Shown here one piece after another: positions 34,602 to 43,733 of a stretch of 64,000 nt of DNA. Position 1 is the first letter of the stretch, and the number at the start of each line of letters is the position of its first letter. The DNA comes from an uncultured bacterium (GTDB lineage Bacteria; Acidobacteriota; Aminicenantia; Aminicenantales; CALLJL01). Location of the stretch: contig CALLJL010000023.1 of NCBI GenBank assembly GCA_938092135.1, positions 62,001-126,000 on the forward strand. The letters run 5' to 3'. The notes beneath the pieces were generated by a model, which ran no database searches, was not told where the DNA came from, and saw only the letters and a program-made list of their open reading frames with translations. The translations under genes were made by a program, and so were the position numbers.

Positions 34602-35773
34602 TGATGGTTGGTGAACGACAAAAAGTCATCATTCTTGGTTCGACTGGCTCAATTGGCCAGATGACCCTCGAGGTCATTCAACAGTTTCCTGATCAGTTTG
34701 AAATTGTCGGTTTAGCTGCTGGCTCTAACGCCTCGCTTCTTCTTGAACAGGCAATTACCTTTAGACCAAAAGCCGTATCCCTATATCGGGAGGAAAAAAG
34801 CTCAACTCTTCATAAAGAATTTTCTTCACTTGGCCTTAAATTATTAACTGGCCCGGAGGCCGCAGATAAGTTAGTTGAAGAATTTAAGGCAGATATTGTG
34901 GTCGCGGCCATTCCTGGAATTGAAAGTTTAAAACCTACTCTGATAGCTGTTCGCCAGGCTAAAAGAGTTGCCTTGGCTAGTAAGGAAGCTCTGGTTGTCG
35001 CCGGAAACCTGATTATGGAAGAGGCCAAGCGCCGGGGAACAGAGATTATTCCCGTTGATTCTGAGCACTGTGGTGTTTTTCAATGCTTACGCAAAGAAAA
35101 GAAGGAAGATATTTCTCGAGTGATCCTCACTGCCTCGGGAGGTCCCTTTTTTGAAACCCCAATTGCAGAACTGGCCTATAAGAGTGTGGAGGAAGCGCTG
35201 GCTCATCCCAGATGGAAAATGGGAAAGAAAATAACTATTGACAGTGCCACCATGATGAATAAAGGGTTGGAACTAATTGAAGCTCGTTGGCTTTTTGATT
35301 TGAAACCCCAGCAACTGGCCGTTCTTGTTCATCCCCAGAGCATTGTTCACTCTTTGGTAGAGCTAATTGATGGTTCAGTCTTAGCTCAGCTGAGTGTGAC
35401 CGATATGAGACTTCCCATTCAATTTGCTCTTTGCTATCCTAAACGGGTGACAAGATTTTTGCCTTCCCTTAACTTAAGTGAGATTAGAAGGCTTGAGTTT
35501 TTTGAAGTGGATGAAGAGCGTTTCCCTCTTATTCGACTTGCCTTTCAAGCTCTCGAGAAAGGGGGGAGTTTTCCTGTCGCCCTTAATGCAGCTAATGAAG
35601 TAGCGGTAAGTTCCTTCATCGAAGGGAAAATTGCTTTCCCCGAGATATCGAAGATAGTTAAAGCCGTAATGGATGAACATGATTTTCGACCAGCTGAAAC
35701 CCTTGAGGAAATTCTGGAAATTGACCGTGAGACAAGGGAAAAAACGATAAAATTAATTAATCTGGGGCTTTAA
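34598..35773 (+). CDS. dxr: 1-deoxy-D-xylulose 5-phosphate reductoisomerase
   Basis: The 391-residue protein has GSTGSIGQMTL at the NADPH site, ALASKEALV, PVDSEHCGVFQCL, TASGGPF and MGKKITIDSATMMNKGLE. These identify Dxr, the second step of the MEP pathway. Three ATG codons in a row begin the gene and overlap the cdsA stop, so any of them may be used. With ispG below, the cell makes isoprenoids by the MEP route. Confidence 0.96.
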   Translation: MMMVGERQKVIILGSTGSIGQMTLEVIQQFPDQFEIVGLAAGSNASLLLEQAITFRPKAVSLYREEKSSTLHKEFSSLGLKLLTGPEAADKLVEEFKADIVVAAIPGIESLKPTLIAVRQAKRVALASKEALVVAGNLIMEEAKRRGTEIIPVDSEHCGVFQCLRKEKKEDISRVILTASGGPFFETPIAELAYKSVEEALAHPRWKMGKKITIDSATMMNKGLELIEARWLFDLKPQQLAVLVHPQSIVHSLVELIDGSVLAQLSVTDMRLPIQFALCYPKRVTRFLPSLNLSEIRRLEFFEVDEERFPLIRLAFQALEKGGSFPVALNAANEVAVSSFIEGKIAFPEISKIVKAVMDEHDFRPAETLEEILEIDRETREKTIKLINLGL

Positions 35774-35774
35774 T

Positions 35775-37106
35775 ATGTTAACTGTTTTGGAAACTATCCT
35801 GGCTTTTACCATCGTCTTTGCCATTCTGGTTTTCATTCATGAATTCGGCCACTTTTTTATGGCCAAACTTGTTGGAGTTAAAGTAGAAGTCTTTTCTTTT
35901 GGTTATGGACGTCGCCTTTTCGGTTTTAAACGCAAGGGAACCGATTACCGAATCAGTTTGATTCCAATGGGTGGCTATGTGCGTCTTCTCGGTGAAGGTA
36001 TGTTTGAGCGCCGGGAAAATATTTCTCCCCAAGATTTTATGGCCAAGAAAAGATGGCAGCGAGTTTTAATCCTGGCTATGGGCTCTATTATGAACATCCT
36101 GCTGGCTTTTATCCTTGTGGCCTTCATTAATATGGCCGGAGTTAATTCTCCTGAGTATCTTGATGAGCCGCCAGTTGTGGGCTGGATAGAACCTGGCTCG
36201 CCCGCCGAAAAAGCTGGTTTGAAAGCGGGAGATCTTGTTTTAAGTATAAGTGGTCGAAAGGTTAAAACCTGGACTGATGTGGAAATTGCTATTGGTTCGA
36301 AGCCAGAAAAGTTGCTTTTCCTTGAGGTTGAAAGAGAAGGTAAAAGACTCACCTTAGCCTTAAAAACTGAAGAGAGGACCCGCTACGGGATGGGTTATGC
36401 TGGGTTCATGGCGCGCTCCCTAACCCAGGTCAGAATGGTTACACCTAATTCCCCGGCTGAAAAGGGCGGATTAAAGCCAGGCGATGTTATTCTCGCTGTT
36501 AATGGCGAGCCGGTTTATTTCTTTGAATTTGTTAAAGTTATTGAGGCCAATCCTGAAAAGGAGCTTGATTTCCTTATTCAAAGAGGCGAAGAGAAGCTCA
36601 ATTTAAAAATAACTCCCCGCAGAGAGGGCAACGTAGGGAAAATTGGCATTCTCCAGGAGCCAAAATCTGTAGTCAAAAAATACGGCTTTTTTGCCGCTCT
36701 ATCCAAAAGTATCAGAGAAAACATCAAGAATGCCTTTTTAGTTATTCATTTTATTGCTGACCTTTTCACCGGAGAGGCCTCAACGAAACAGCTTGGTGGC
36801 CCCCTCGAAATCGCCAGCTTTTCCTATGCGGCTATGCGTCTTGGCTTTTTAGCTTTGATTAATTGGATAGCCCTTATTAGCCTGCAGCTTGGAATAATCA
36901 ATCTTTTTCCCATTCCAGTCTTTGATGGCGGTCAGATCTTTGTGCTTTTAATTGAAGGAATTATAAGACGGGATTTAAGCCCCCGTTTGCGCCAGATCTG
37001 GATGCAAATTGGCTTTATCATTTTTATTGCCCTTGTTGTTTTTATTATTCTCAATGATATCGTCAAGAGAATGCCTAATGGCTGGGAAAGTCTTCTTCCA
37101 TGGTAG
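35775..37106 (+). CDS. rseP: RseP-type site-2 zinc metalloprotease
   Basis: The 443-residue membrane protein has the zinc motif HEFGH in the first membrane helix, GGYVRLLGE, two PDZ domains (around GSPAEKAGLKAGD and NSPAEKGGLKPGD), and PVFDGGQI with the third ligand in the C-terminal helix. It cuts membrane proteins inside the bilayer, for instance anti-sigma factors. The gene begins one base after the dxr stop and overlaps ispG by seven bases. Confidence 0.95.
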   Translation: MLTVLETILAFTIVFAILVFIHEFGHFFMAKLVGVKVEVFSFGYGRRLFGFKRKGTDYRISLIPMGGYVRLLGEGMFERRENISPQDFMAKKRWQRVLILAMGSIMNILLAFILVAFINMAGVNSPEYLDEPPVVGWIEPGSPAEKAGLKAGDLVLSISGRKVKTWTDVEIAIGSKPEKLLFLEVEREGKRLTLALKTEERTRYGMGYAGFMARSLTQVRMVTPNSPAEKGGLKPGDVILAVNGEPVYFFEFVKVIEANPEKELDFLIQRGEEKLNLKITPRREGNVGKIGILQEPKSVVKKYGFFAALSKSIRENIKNAFLVIHFIADLFTGEASTKQLGGPLEIASFSYAAMRLGFLALINWIALISLQLGIINLFPIPVFDGGQIFVLLIEGIIRRDLSPRLRQIWMQIGFIIFIALVVFIILNDIVKRMPNGWESLLPW

Positions 37107-38212
37107 AATCAAGTAGTCATCTTTTGCCTCGCCGACAGACAAAACCCATCAGAATCGGCCGAGTCACTATTGGCGGAGGAGCTCCCATTGTCGTTCAGTC
37201 CATGACCAAAACCGACACTCGGGATGTGGCCGCCACCATTAATCAGATCAATAGTTTGGCCAAATCTGGCTGCGAAATAGTTCGAGTGGCTATTCCGGAT
37301 AAAGAAGCGGCGGACGCCCTAAAGCTTATTCGCCAGGAATCACCGCTGCCCATCATTGCCGATATTCATTTTGATTATCGCCTAGCTCTAGCCGCTTTAG
37401 ATGCCGGGGCCGATGGCTTGCGGATCAATCCTGGAACAATTGGCCCAAAGGAAAAAATTAAGATTATTGTTCAAGAGGCTAAACAAAGGGAAGTTCCTAT
37501 TAGGATAGGTCTAAATTCTGGCTCTCTTGAAAAGTCGGTTTTAAGCAAATATGGCCGAGCCACAGCTGAAGCCTTGGTTGAAAGTGCTCTCAATTGCATT
37601 CATTTCATAGAAGATCTGGGCTTTAGTCTTATTAAGGTTTCCCTTAAAGCTTCAGATGTAATAACTACGGTCGAGGCTTACCGTCTTATGGCCCAAAAAG
37701 TTAATTATCCCTTCCATGTAGGGATTACTGAAACTGGTCCCCTTTTAGTTGGTTCAGTTAAATCAGCTGTTGGTTGCGGTATTCTCCTTTATGAAGGTCT
37801 GGCTGATACTATCCGGATTTCCTTAACTGCTTCGCCCGAAGAAGAAGTTCGAGTCGCCTATTTGATTCTTTCGAGCCTTGGTTTGAGACGGAAAGGCATC
37901 AACCTCATTTCCTGTCCTACCTGTGGCCGTCTCGAAGTTGATCTTTTGCCCATTGTGGAGCAGGTGGAAAAGGAGTTTTCTTCTCTTGATGTGCCCATAA
38001 CCGTTGCCCTTATGGGTTGCATGGTCAATGGGCCTGGTGAAGCCCGAGAGGCCGATATTGGCCTTGCCTGCGGCCGAGCTCAAGCTGTTATTTTTAAAAA
38101 GGGTCGAATCATTAGAAAAATCGCCGAGAGAGAAATTATTCCTGTTTTCCTTGAAGAAGTCCGCAAAATGGCTGAAGAGAAGGCCAGCAAGAAAATGTCA
38201 TCAATAACATAA
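37100..38212 (+). CDS. ispG: (E)-4-hydroxy-3-methylbut-2-enyl-diphosphate synthase
   Basis: The 370-residue protein has VQSMTKTDTRDV, IADIHFDYRLAL, RINPGTIG and the C-terminal cluster ligands in SCPTCGRLEVD and MGCMVNGPGEA. IspG is the 4Fe-4S enzyme of the MEP pathway that makes HMBPP. The short single-chain form is the usual bacterial one. It overlaps the rseP stop by seven bases and is co-transcribed with dxr. Confidence 0.96.
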   Translation: MVESSSHLLPRRQTKPIRIGRVTIGGGAPIVVQSMTKTDTRDVAATINQINSLAKSGCEIVRVAIPDKEAADALKLIRQESPLPIIADIHFDYRLALAALDAGADGLRINPGTIGPKEKIKIIVQEAKQREVPIRIGLNSGSLEKSVLSKYGRATAEALVESALNCIHFIEDLGFSLIKVSLKASDVITTVEAYRLMAQKVNYPFHVGITETGPLLVGSVKSAVGCGILLYEGLADTIRISLTASPEEEVRVAYLILSSLGLRRKGINLISCPTCGRLEVDLLPIVEQVEKEFSSLDVPITVALMGCMVNGPGEAREADIGLACGRAQAVIFKKGRIIRKIAEREIIPVFLEEVRKMAEEKASKKMSSIT

Positions 38213-38213
38213 A

Positions 38214-39179
38214 ATGAAAAAAGGAAAGCAAAAGGAAGGAGACGAGAAAAAAGATATGGCTGAAAAAGAAAGGATTATTCGCAAAAAGAAAAGAAAGGAT
38301 GAAAAAAAACAAGGAGTTGAAGGACAAAATAATCAGAAAATGTTACCATCACCCCAAACTCTGGCTAAATATCATCAATTGAAGAAATTGCTGGCCTCAA
38401 TGGGGAAAGCTGTCGTGGCTTATTCCGGTGGAGTTGATAGTACCTTTCTTCTTTATGTGGCCCATGAGCTTATGAAAGATAAAGTTCTTGCTGTTGTGGC
38501 CGAATCCGCGACCTATCCTGAGAGCGAAGTTTATCAGGCGCTCAGGCTAGCCAAAAAAATGGGAATAAAAGTCCGTCTAGTCGAAACAAAAGAGATGGCC
38601 AATCCAGCTTTTTTGGCCAATCCTCCTGATCGCTGTTATCATTGCAAACAGGAGCTTTTCTCGACCTTAAAAAAAATTGCGATTCAAGAGGGTATTTCTT
38701 ATATCCTCGATGGCACCAATTATGACGATCTAAAAGATTATCGTCCTGGAACCAGAGCAGCGAAGGAGCTGGGAGTTCGTTCCCCTTTGGCTGAAGCCAA
38801 ATTAACTAAGGAGGAAATAAGGCAGCTTTCCAGGTGGCTGGGATTGCCCACCTGGGATAAGCCGTCGCTAGCTTGTCTGGCTTCCCGCTTTCCTTATTTT
38901 ACAGAAATAACTCCAGATAGGCTGGCTAAAATTTCCAGAGCTGAAGCTATTCTACGTCAAGCCGGATTTAGGCAGGTTAGAGCAAGACATCAGAGTGATG
39001 ACCTTGTGCGTATAGAAATTGAGCCTGAGAAATTTTCTCTGATTATTGACCCTTCGGTGAGAAAACAAATTGTCAAGCAGCTTAAATCGCTCGGTTATAT
39101 CTACATAACTCTTGATCTTGAAGGTTATCGATCAGGAAGTCTCAATTTGGGGCTTAAAAAGAAGATTTCAATTAATTAA
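38214..39179 (+). CDS. larE: LarE-like ATP-dependent sulfur transferase
   Basis: The 321-residue protein has the PP-loop AYSGGVDSTFL, PDRCYHCK with the sacrificial Cys region, DGTNYDDL and ACLASRFPY, all typical of LarE. LarE donates sulfur to the nickel-pincer cofactor of lactate racemase and related enzymes. No larA, larB or larC gene is in the window. The first 45 residues are almost all Lys, Glu and Arg, so the true start may be later: ATG at 38256 (behind GGAAGGAG) or at 38340. The gene follows ispG by one base. Confidence 0.82.
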   Translation: MKKGKQKEGDEKKDMAEKERIIRKKKRKDEKKQGVEGQNNQKMLPSPQTLAKYHQLKKLLASMGKAVVAYSGGVDSTFLLYVAHELMKDKVLAVVAESATYPESEVYQALRLAKKMGIKVRLVETKEMANPAFLANPPDRCYHCKQELFSTLKKIAIQEGISYILDGTNYDDLKDYRPGTRAAKELGVRSPLAEAKLTKEEIRQLSRWLGLPTWDKPSLACLASRFPYFTEITPDRLAKISRAEAILRQAGFRQVRARHQSDDLVRIEIEPEKFSLIIDPSVRKQIVKQLKSLGYIYITLDLEGYRSGSLNLGLKKKISIN

Positions 39180-39293
39180 TTTCCCAATTTATCATTAATT
39201 GAAAGAGTCCATCTAGAAATTGCCTTAATATTCAGAGACATCTTAGTCAATCCCCTTAGTTAGGCCAAATCAACAACGTTGACTGTCCTGAAA

Positions 39294-40256
39294 TTACCAA
39301 ACTAAGTTATCGGGTTTCTGACCAGAAAGGCCTTGAAGCAAATTGCGAACGGCCGTCATAGCCATTTTCATTCTGGTGGTTCTGGTGGCGCTTCCAATAT
39401 GAGGCAGAAGAACAACATTATCCAGAGAAAGCAATTCTTTGTATATTTCAGGTTCTCCTTCATAAACATCGAGGCCTGCTCCAAAGATTTGTCCATTTTT
39501 CAATGCCTCAGCTAAGGCTTTTTCATCGACAATCGGCCCCCGGGCGACATTGATGAGGATAGCCTCTTTCTTCATTAGAGATATTTTCTCTCGATTTATC
39601 AAATGGTAGCTGGAAGGATTCAAAGAGGCGTGAATGGTGATTATATCAGCAGTTTTGAGAAGTTCATCTAAGGGCAAATAATTCACCTGTAAATGAGCTT
39701 CTTCCTCCGGACTCAGTCTTTGGGGATCGAAATAAAAAATTTTAAGACCAAAGCCCAAAGCCCTACGAGCGACCGCTCGGCCGATCCGGCCAAAACCGAT
39801 TATTCCGAGATTCTGGCCATAAATTTCCTGTCCGAGAAAAAGGTCAAGCTGCCAGCCGCGAAAAAGACCTTGGCGAGTATAACGGTCAGCTTGAGGGATT
39901 TTTCTGGCCACGGCAAGAATAAGTGCCCAGGTTAAATCAGCGGTAGCTTCAGTAAGAACACCGGGTGTATTAGTCACTAAAATTCCTTTTTCGCGGCAGT
40001 AGGCTACATCGATGTTGTCGTAGCCGACGGCGCAGTTGGCAATTATTTTTAATCTATTGGCCCGGTCAATTATTTCCCGGTCAATTCGGTTGACAAGCAG
40101 GGTTAAAAGGCCATCAATATCGCTTACAGCCGAAAGCAATTCCTCGCGGGAAAGAGGTTCATCTGCCACTCCGCCCTCAACTTCAGCCTTTTGCCTAAGC
40201 AGATCAAGGGCTTCAGGAAAGAAACGTTGGGTAACAAATACTTTTGGTCGAGACAT
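39294..40256 (-). CDS. D-2-hydroxyacid dehydrogenase (glyoxylate/hydroxypyruvate reductase type)
   Basis: The 320-residue protein has the NAD(P) motif GIIGFGRIG, NVARGP with the substrate-binding Arg, DVYEGEP with the Glu, and LPHIGSAT with the catalytic His. It should reduce glyoxylate or hydroxypyruvate, or oxidise D-glycerate or a similar acid. GAGGAG precedes the ATG. It converges with larE and its promoter is not evident. Confidence 0.9.
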   Translation of the reverse strand: MSRPKVFVTQRFFPEALDLLRQKAEVEGGVADEPLSREELLSAVSDIDGLLTLLVNRIDREIIDRANRLKIIANCAVGYDNIDVAYCREKGILVTNTPGVLTEATADLTWALILAVARKIPQADRYTRQGLFRGWQLDLFLGQEIYGQNLGIIGFGRIGRAVARRALGFGLKIFYFDPQRLSPEEEAHLQVNYLPLDELLKTADIITIHASLNPSSYHLINREKISLMKKEAILINVARGPIVDEKALAEALKNGQIFGAGLDVYEGEPEIYKELLSLDNVVLLPHIGSATRTTRMKMAMTAVRNLLQGLSGQKPDNLVW

Positions 40257-40385
40257 TTCTTTCTCCTCTCAGATTTAGGCATGTCTTTTAAAGATCATCT
40301 TCCTTTAACTTTTTTAAATTATTTTTTTGAAATTTTAATTAATTTTAAACAATTCCTTCGAAAATTTAATTTTTTTAAGAAAATT

Positions 40386-41093
40386 CTAAGGGTTAAAAAT
40401 AAAAGGAAAAAAGTATTGGCGACATTTTCTAATAAACTTAGGGTTGGAAAAACCCGGTCGCCAGCGGAAATTAAATAGCTCATCGCTTATAAGTATTAGG
40501 GCTGAGGCCCTTAGCCCGTAAAAGGAAGCCACAGCTAAAAGAGCTGAAGTTTCCATGTCCACAGCTGCTGCTCCCTGTTTCTTAGCTTCAAGGATCCAAG
40601 ATCGTGTTTCTCGATAGGGGGCATCGGTTGTAATAATAATGCCCTTCTTAAAACTAAGACCTTGCTGCCTCAGTTTGGTTTCTATTCGGGAAGCAAGATC
40701 AGGCGAGGGAGAAAAAACCCGTTGGCCAGGAAAGTAGTGAGAGGAAGTTCCCTCATAGGCGATGGCTTTTTGGACCAGAAGGGCCTGACCAATCCTGAAA
40801 GCCGGTGAAAGCGAACCTGCCAGCCCAAGGAGAATAATTTCCTGACAGCCTGAAGCAATGAGTCTTTCGTAAGCCATAACTGCCAAAGGGGAACCAATGG
40901 CTCCATAAAGGAGAACACAGTGGGGAAGAAGATAAAGGGAATAACCTTCTAGATATTTAGTGGACAAAGATTTGGGTTCAAGGTGAGCTAAGAAATTACA
41001 TTCAGGAGGAAGAAAGGGGACATGGATAACCAGAGGTTGATCAAAACCACGGATGGGAGAAGGTCTAATTATTCCCTTTTCTTTCCTTTTCAT
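40386..41093 (-). CDS. nucleoside phosphorylase (PNP/UDP family)
   Basis: The product has the phosphorylase fold features YGAIGSPLAVMA, LLGLAGSLSP, ITTDAPYRET and AAAVDMETSAL, where the Glu-Thr region binds the ribose. It cleaves a nucleoside with phosphate in salvage. The exact base cannot be read from the sequence. The frame is open to a TTG at 41156, but I use the ATG at 41093 because the extra 21 residues are hydrophobic and not expected in this family. The start choice is weak, since no Shine-Dalgarno sequence is seen at either. Confidence 0.82.
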   Translation of the reverse strand: MKRKEKGIIRPSPIRGFDQPLVIHVPFLPPECNFLAHLEPKSLSTKYLEGYSLYLLPHCVLLYGAIGSPLAVMAYERLIASGCQEIILLGLAGSLSPAFRIGQALLVQKAIAYEGTSSHYFPGQRVFSPSPDLASRIETKLRQQGLSFKKGIIITTDAPYRETRSWILEAKKQGAAAVDMETSALLAVASFYGLRASALILISDELFNFRWRPGFSNPKFIRKCRQYFFPFIFNP

Positions 41094-41149
41094 AATCGGA
41101 GAAAGCCAAAAATAGCAAAAATAGGGATGAAAGAAAAGAAATTTAGGGA

Positions 41150-41178
41150 TTGCCAAGAGAAAAATCTCTATTTAGAAT
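41150..41178 (+). promoter_or_regulatory. leaderless promoter of the ParB-like gene
   Basis: TTGCCA (41150-41155) and TAGAAT (41173-41178), 17 bases apart, each match the consensus at five of six positions. The ATG at 41186 begins seven bases after the -10 box, and no Shine-Dalgarno sequence is present. Confidence 0.6.
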
Positions 41179-41185
41179 GAAATAG

Positions 41186-42148
41186 ATGAAGCTCCTTTTT
41201 ATTGAGTTAAAACAGATAAATCTTGAGGAGAAAAAATTCTGCCTTTCACCTTCTCTTGATTATAAAGCTCTTCAGACCTCAATAGCCAGAATCGGGCTTC
41301 TTATCCCACCTTTGGTTAAAGCCACCAAGGAAGGCTTTATTCTTGTTTCCGGATGGAAGCGTGTTTTGGCTTGTTCCGAATTGAACATAATGATACTTCC
41401 GGTAATAGTAGCGCCGGAAGAAACTGGAGATCTTGATTTGATCCTTCGGGTCATTGAAGAAAATCTGACCATCCGACGTCTTAGTCTGGCTGAAAAGGCT
41501 GAAGCAATTTATCGATTAAATATTTTTGGTCTTTCTAAAGAAAAGATAATGTCTGATTTTTTCCCCCGCCTTGCCCTACCTCAAAAAAAAGAATATTTCG
41601 TACTTCTCCATCAAATAGCTAGCAAGGGAAGTGAAGAATTGAAAAAATTCCTCCATAAGGTGGAAATTTCCCTCGAAGCTCTTAGCTTATTGAGCTCTTT
41701 TTCTTCTGATAGCCAGGCCAAGCTTCTTCCCCTTTTGGAGGCTTCCACTTACAGCCGTCGCCGGGAAATAATTTTCCTTCTTTATGAGCTGGCTCAAAAG
41801 AATGGCCTATCCATAAATAAAATTCTTGAGACCGAAGAGGTCAGGGCTATCCTGGAAAACAACAGATTAACCCTTCGTTTAAAAGGCGAGGCTTTGGCAG
41901 GTTGGCTTAAGAGAAAGCGCTATCCCCTGATTTCCTACTGGGAAGAGGAAATTAAGCAAACCCTAAAGGAACTGGCTTGGCCGGAGGAAGTCGACCTTTT
42001 CTATGACCCTACGTTTGAAAAAGCAGAGCTACGGCTCTCTTTTTCTTTCCAGCAACCAGAGCAATTTGTTCAATATGTGGATCGATTAAAAGAGATAGCC
42101 CAGAAACCCATTTTTTTAAAGCTCTTTCGCCGAACCTTAAATGAATAA
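41186..42148 (+). CDS. ParB N-terminal-domain-like protein
   Basis: The 320-residue protein begins with a ParB/Srx-type domain, with DYKALQTSIARIGLLIPPLV, a FILVSGWKR motif where most ParB proteins have GERR, and RVIEENLTIRRLSLAEKA. The second half is helical and ends in a beta-rich tail that I do not recognise. The gene is not next to parA and is too short for a standard chromosome-partition ParB. It overlaps the SplB-like radical SAM gene by eight bases, so the two proteins probably work together. No known function was recalled. Confidence 0.7.
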   Translation: MKLLFIELKQINLEEKKFCLSPSLDYKALQTSIARIGLLIPPLVKATKEGFILVSGWKRVLACSELNIMILPVIVAPEETGDLDLILRVIEENLTIRRLSLAEKAEAIYRLNIFGLSKEKIMSDFFPRLALPQKKEYFVLLHQIASKGSEELKKFLHKVEISLEALSLLSSFSSDSQAKLLPLLEASTYSRRREIIFLLYELAQKNGLSINKILETEEVRAILENNRLTLRLKGEALAGWLKRKRYPLISYWEEEIKQTLKELAWPEEVDLFYDPTFEKAELRLSFSFQQPEQFVQYVDRLKEIAQKPIFLKLFRRTLNE

Positions 42149-43238
42149 CTTTTCTTTTCGCCAAATTTTTATTCAGCGGGAAGCTTTGAATTTCCCTTTA
42201 ACTGCTCGAATTCTGGCTCGCTGCCAAGCCCCCATTGAAATTATTGAAGATTCGAGGGCGATAAAGGAGGAGTTAGCTTCTTGCCCTGATCCAATAGGTG
42301 AGGGAAAAAAAATACTTTATTTAACCCTCCAAAAGGGAAAATTTATAAAGCCCTGTCCCTGTAGCCCCCGGGTTATCAGTTGCGGTTATTTAATTATCAA
42401 TTCGATTATGGGCTGCCCAATCGATTGTTCCTATTGCGTTCTTCAGGCTTATTTATCTGATCCCTGGATAACTATTTTTGTCAATGAAGACAGGCTTGAA
42501 AATTCTCTCCGGTTTTTATTAAAAGATTCTTTACCTGCCGGCTTAAGAATTGGAACTGGCGAGCTAAGTGATTCTCTTGCCCTGGAATACCTAACTGGCC
42601 AGGCTGAGCGTTTGACCCAGCTTTTCTATCGAAGTTGCAGGGCTATTCTTGAATTTAAGACAAAGACAATTAATATTGAGCCTTGGCTAAGCTGGCCTCC
42701 CTCTCCCCAGATTGTTTTTGCCTGGTCTCTCAACGCCGACACAATTGCGCGAGAAGAAGAAAAGGGAGCACCCCCTATAGAGGAAAGAATCGAAGCGGCT
42801 GGTCGATTAGCCTCCAAAGGGTACAGTGTAGCCTTTCATTTTGACCCTCTCATTTATTTTAATAAATGGGAAGAAGAATATGAATTGGTTATAAAGCAAG
42901 TGTTCAGCCTTGTTCCTCGAGAACTGATACGGTGGATAAGTCTTGGATGTCTTCGCTATCCCGAGGAATTGCGATCGATAATTTTTTCGCGTTTTCCTAA
43001 TAAGGCTATTTTTATTTCTGAAATGGTTATCGGCCAGGATGGAAAATTTAGATACTTCAAACCGCTGAGGTTAAAAATTTTTACCCGGATTTATGAAATG
43101 ATCAGTGATTTTGGAGGAGATAAGATCCCTCTTTATCTTTGTATGGAAGATGATGAAGTCTGGCAACTAGTCTTAAAAAAAAGACCGGCGGGACGAAAAG
43201 ATATTATTCCCCTCTTCCTCCCGCCGGCCATTAAATAG
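42141..43238 (+). CDS. SplB-like radical SAM protein
   Basis: The 365-residue protein has three Cys at 92, 96 and 99 (CPIDCSYC), the radical SAM 4Fe-4S site, inside the stretch SIMGCPIDCSYCVLQAYL. That stretch, RIGTGELSDSLAL, EFKTKT and VAFHFDPL resemble spore photoproduct lyase. The nearby organism traits give no hint of sporulation, so it may repair another thymine lesion or do unrelated chemistry. A Cys equivalent to the H-atom donor of SplB is not evident to me. The start overlaps the ParB-like gene by eight bases. Confidence 0.75.
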   Translation: MNNFSFRQIFIQREALNFPLTARILARCQAPIEIIEDSRAIKEELASCPDPIGEGKKILYLTLQKGKFIKPCPCSPRVISCGYLIINSIMGCPIDCSYCVLQAYLSDPWITIFVNEDRLENSLRFLLKDSLPAGLRIGTGELSDSLALEYLTGQAERLTQLFYRSCRAILEFKTKTINIEPWLSWPPSPQIVFAWSLNADTIAREEEKGAPPIEERIEAAGRLASKGYSVAFHFDPLIYFNKWEEEYELVIKQVFSLVPRELIRWISLGCLRYPEELRSIIFSRFPNKAIFISEMVIGQDGKFRYFKPLRLKIFTRIYEMISDFGGDKIPLYLCMEDDEVWQLVLKKRPAGRKDIIPLFLPPAIK

Positions 43239-43250
43239 CGAAGACAATAT

Positions 43251-43673
43251 TCAATCGGCCCTGGTGGTTTTCTTCTCAGCAATAATGCCTACAACTTCTA
43301 TGCCTGCATCTTTTATAATCTGAATGAGGTCGACTATTTTGCCGTATTCAAGCTCCTGGTCGGCCCTCAAATAAAGCTTCTTTTCCTTAGCGGTCATGAA
43401 GGCCTCTTCGAGCATCGTTTGAAGATTTTCCACTGTGGCCTTGTCTTGATTGACATAGAGAGTGCCATCTTTCTTAATAGCCAAAACGACTTCAGGATTA
43501 TCAGGCATGTTAACCGTGTTGAGGGCTGAGGGCAGTTTAACATCAATACCCTTTTGCACCAGGGGAGTGACGATCATGAAGATGATCAAAAGAACCAGCA
43601 GGACATCACAGAGAGGAACAACATTTGGTTCTGAACGATATTTTTCTTCTTTGCCAGCTATTGATACACCCAT
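43251..43673 (-). CDS. exbD: ExbD/TolR biopolymer transport protein
   Basis: The 140-residue protein has an N-terminal cytoplasmic stretch and a single membrane helix (CDVLLVLLIIFMIVTPL) with a conserved Asp, then a periplasmic domain with LPSALN and LYLRADQ. This is ExbD, which with ExbB forms the proton channel that drives TonB. It ends 12 bases from the convergent SplB-like gene. AGGAGA precedes the ATG. Confidence 0.93.
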   Translation of the reverse strand: MGVSIAGKEEKYRSEPNVVPLCDVLLVLLIIFMIVTPLVQKGIDVKLPSALNTVNMPDNPEVVLAIKKDGTLYVNQDKATVENLQTMLEEAFMTAKEKKLYLRADQELEYGKIVDLIQIIKDAGIEVVGIIAEKKTTRAD

Positions 43674-43733
43674 TATTTTTCTCCTACTTTTCTCTAGACT
43701 GGTTAAAAAACCAGTCCATTTTATTTTAGAGTT

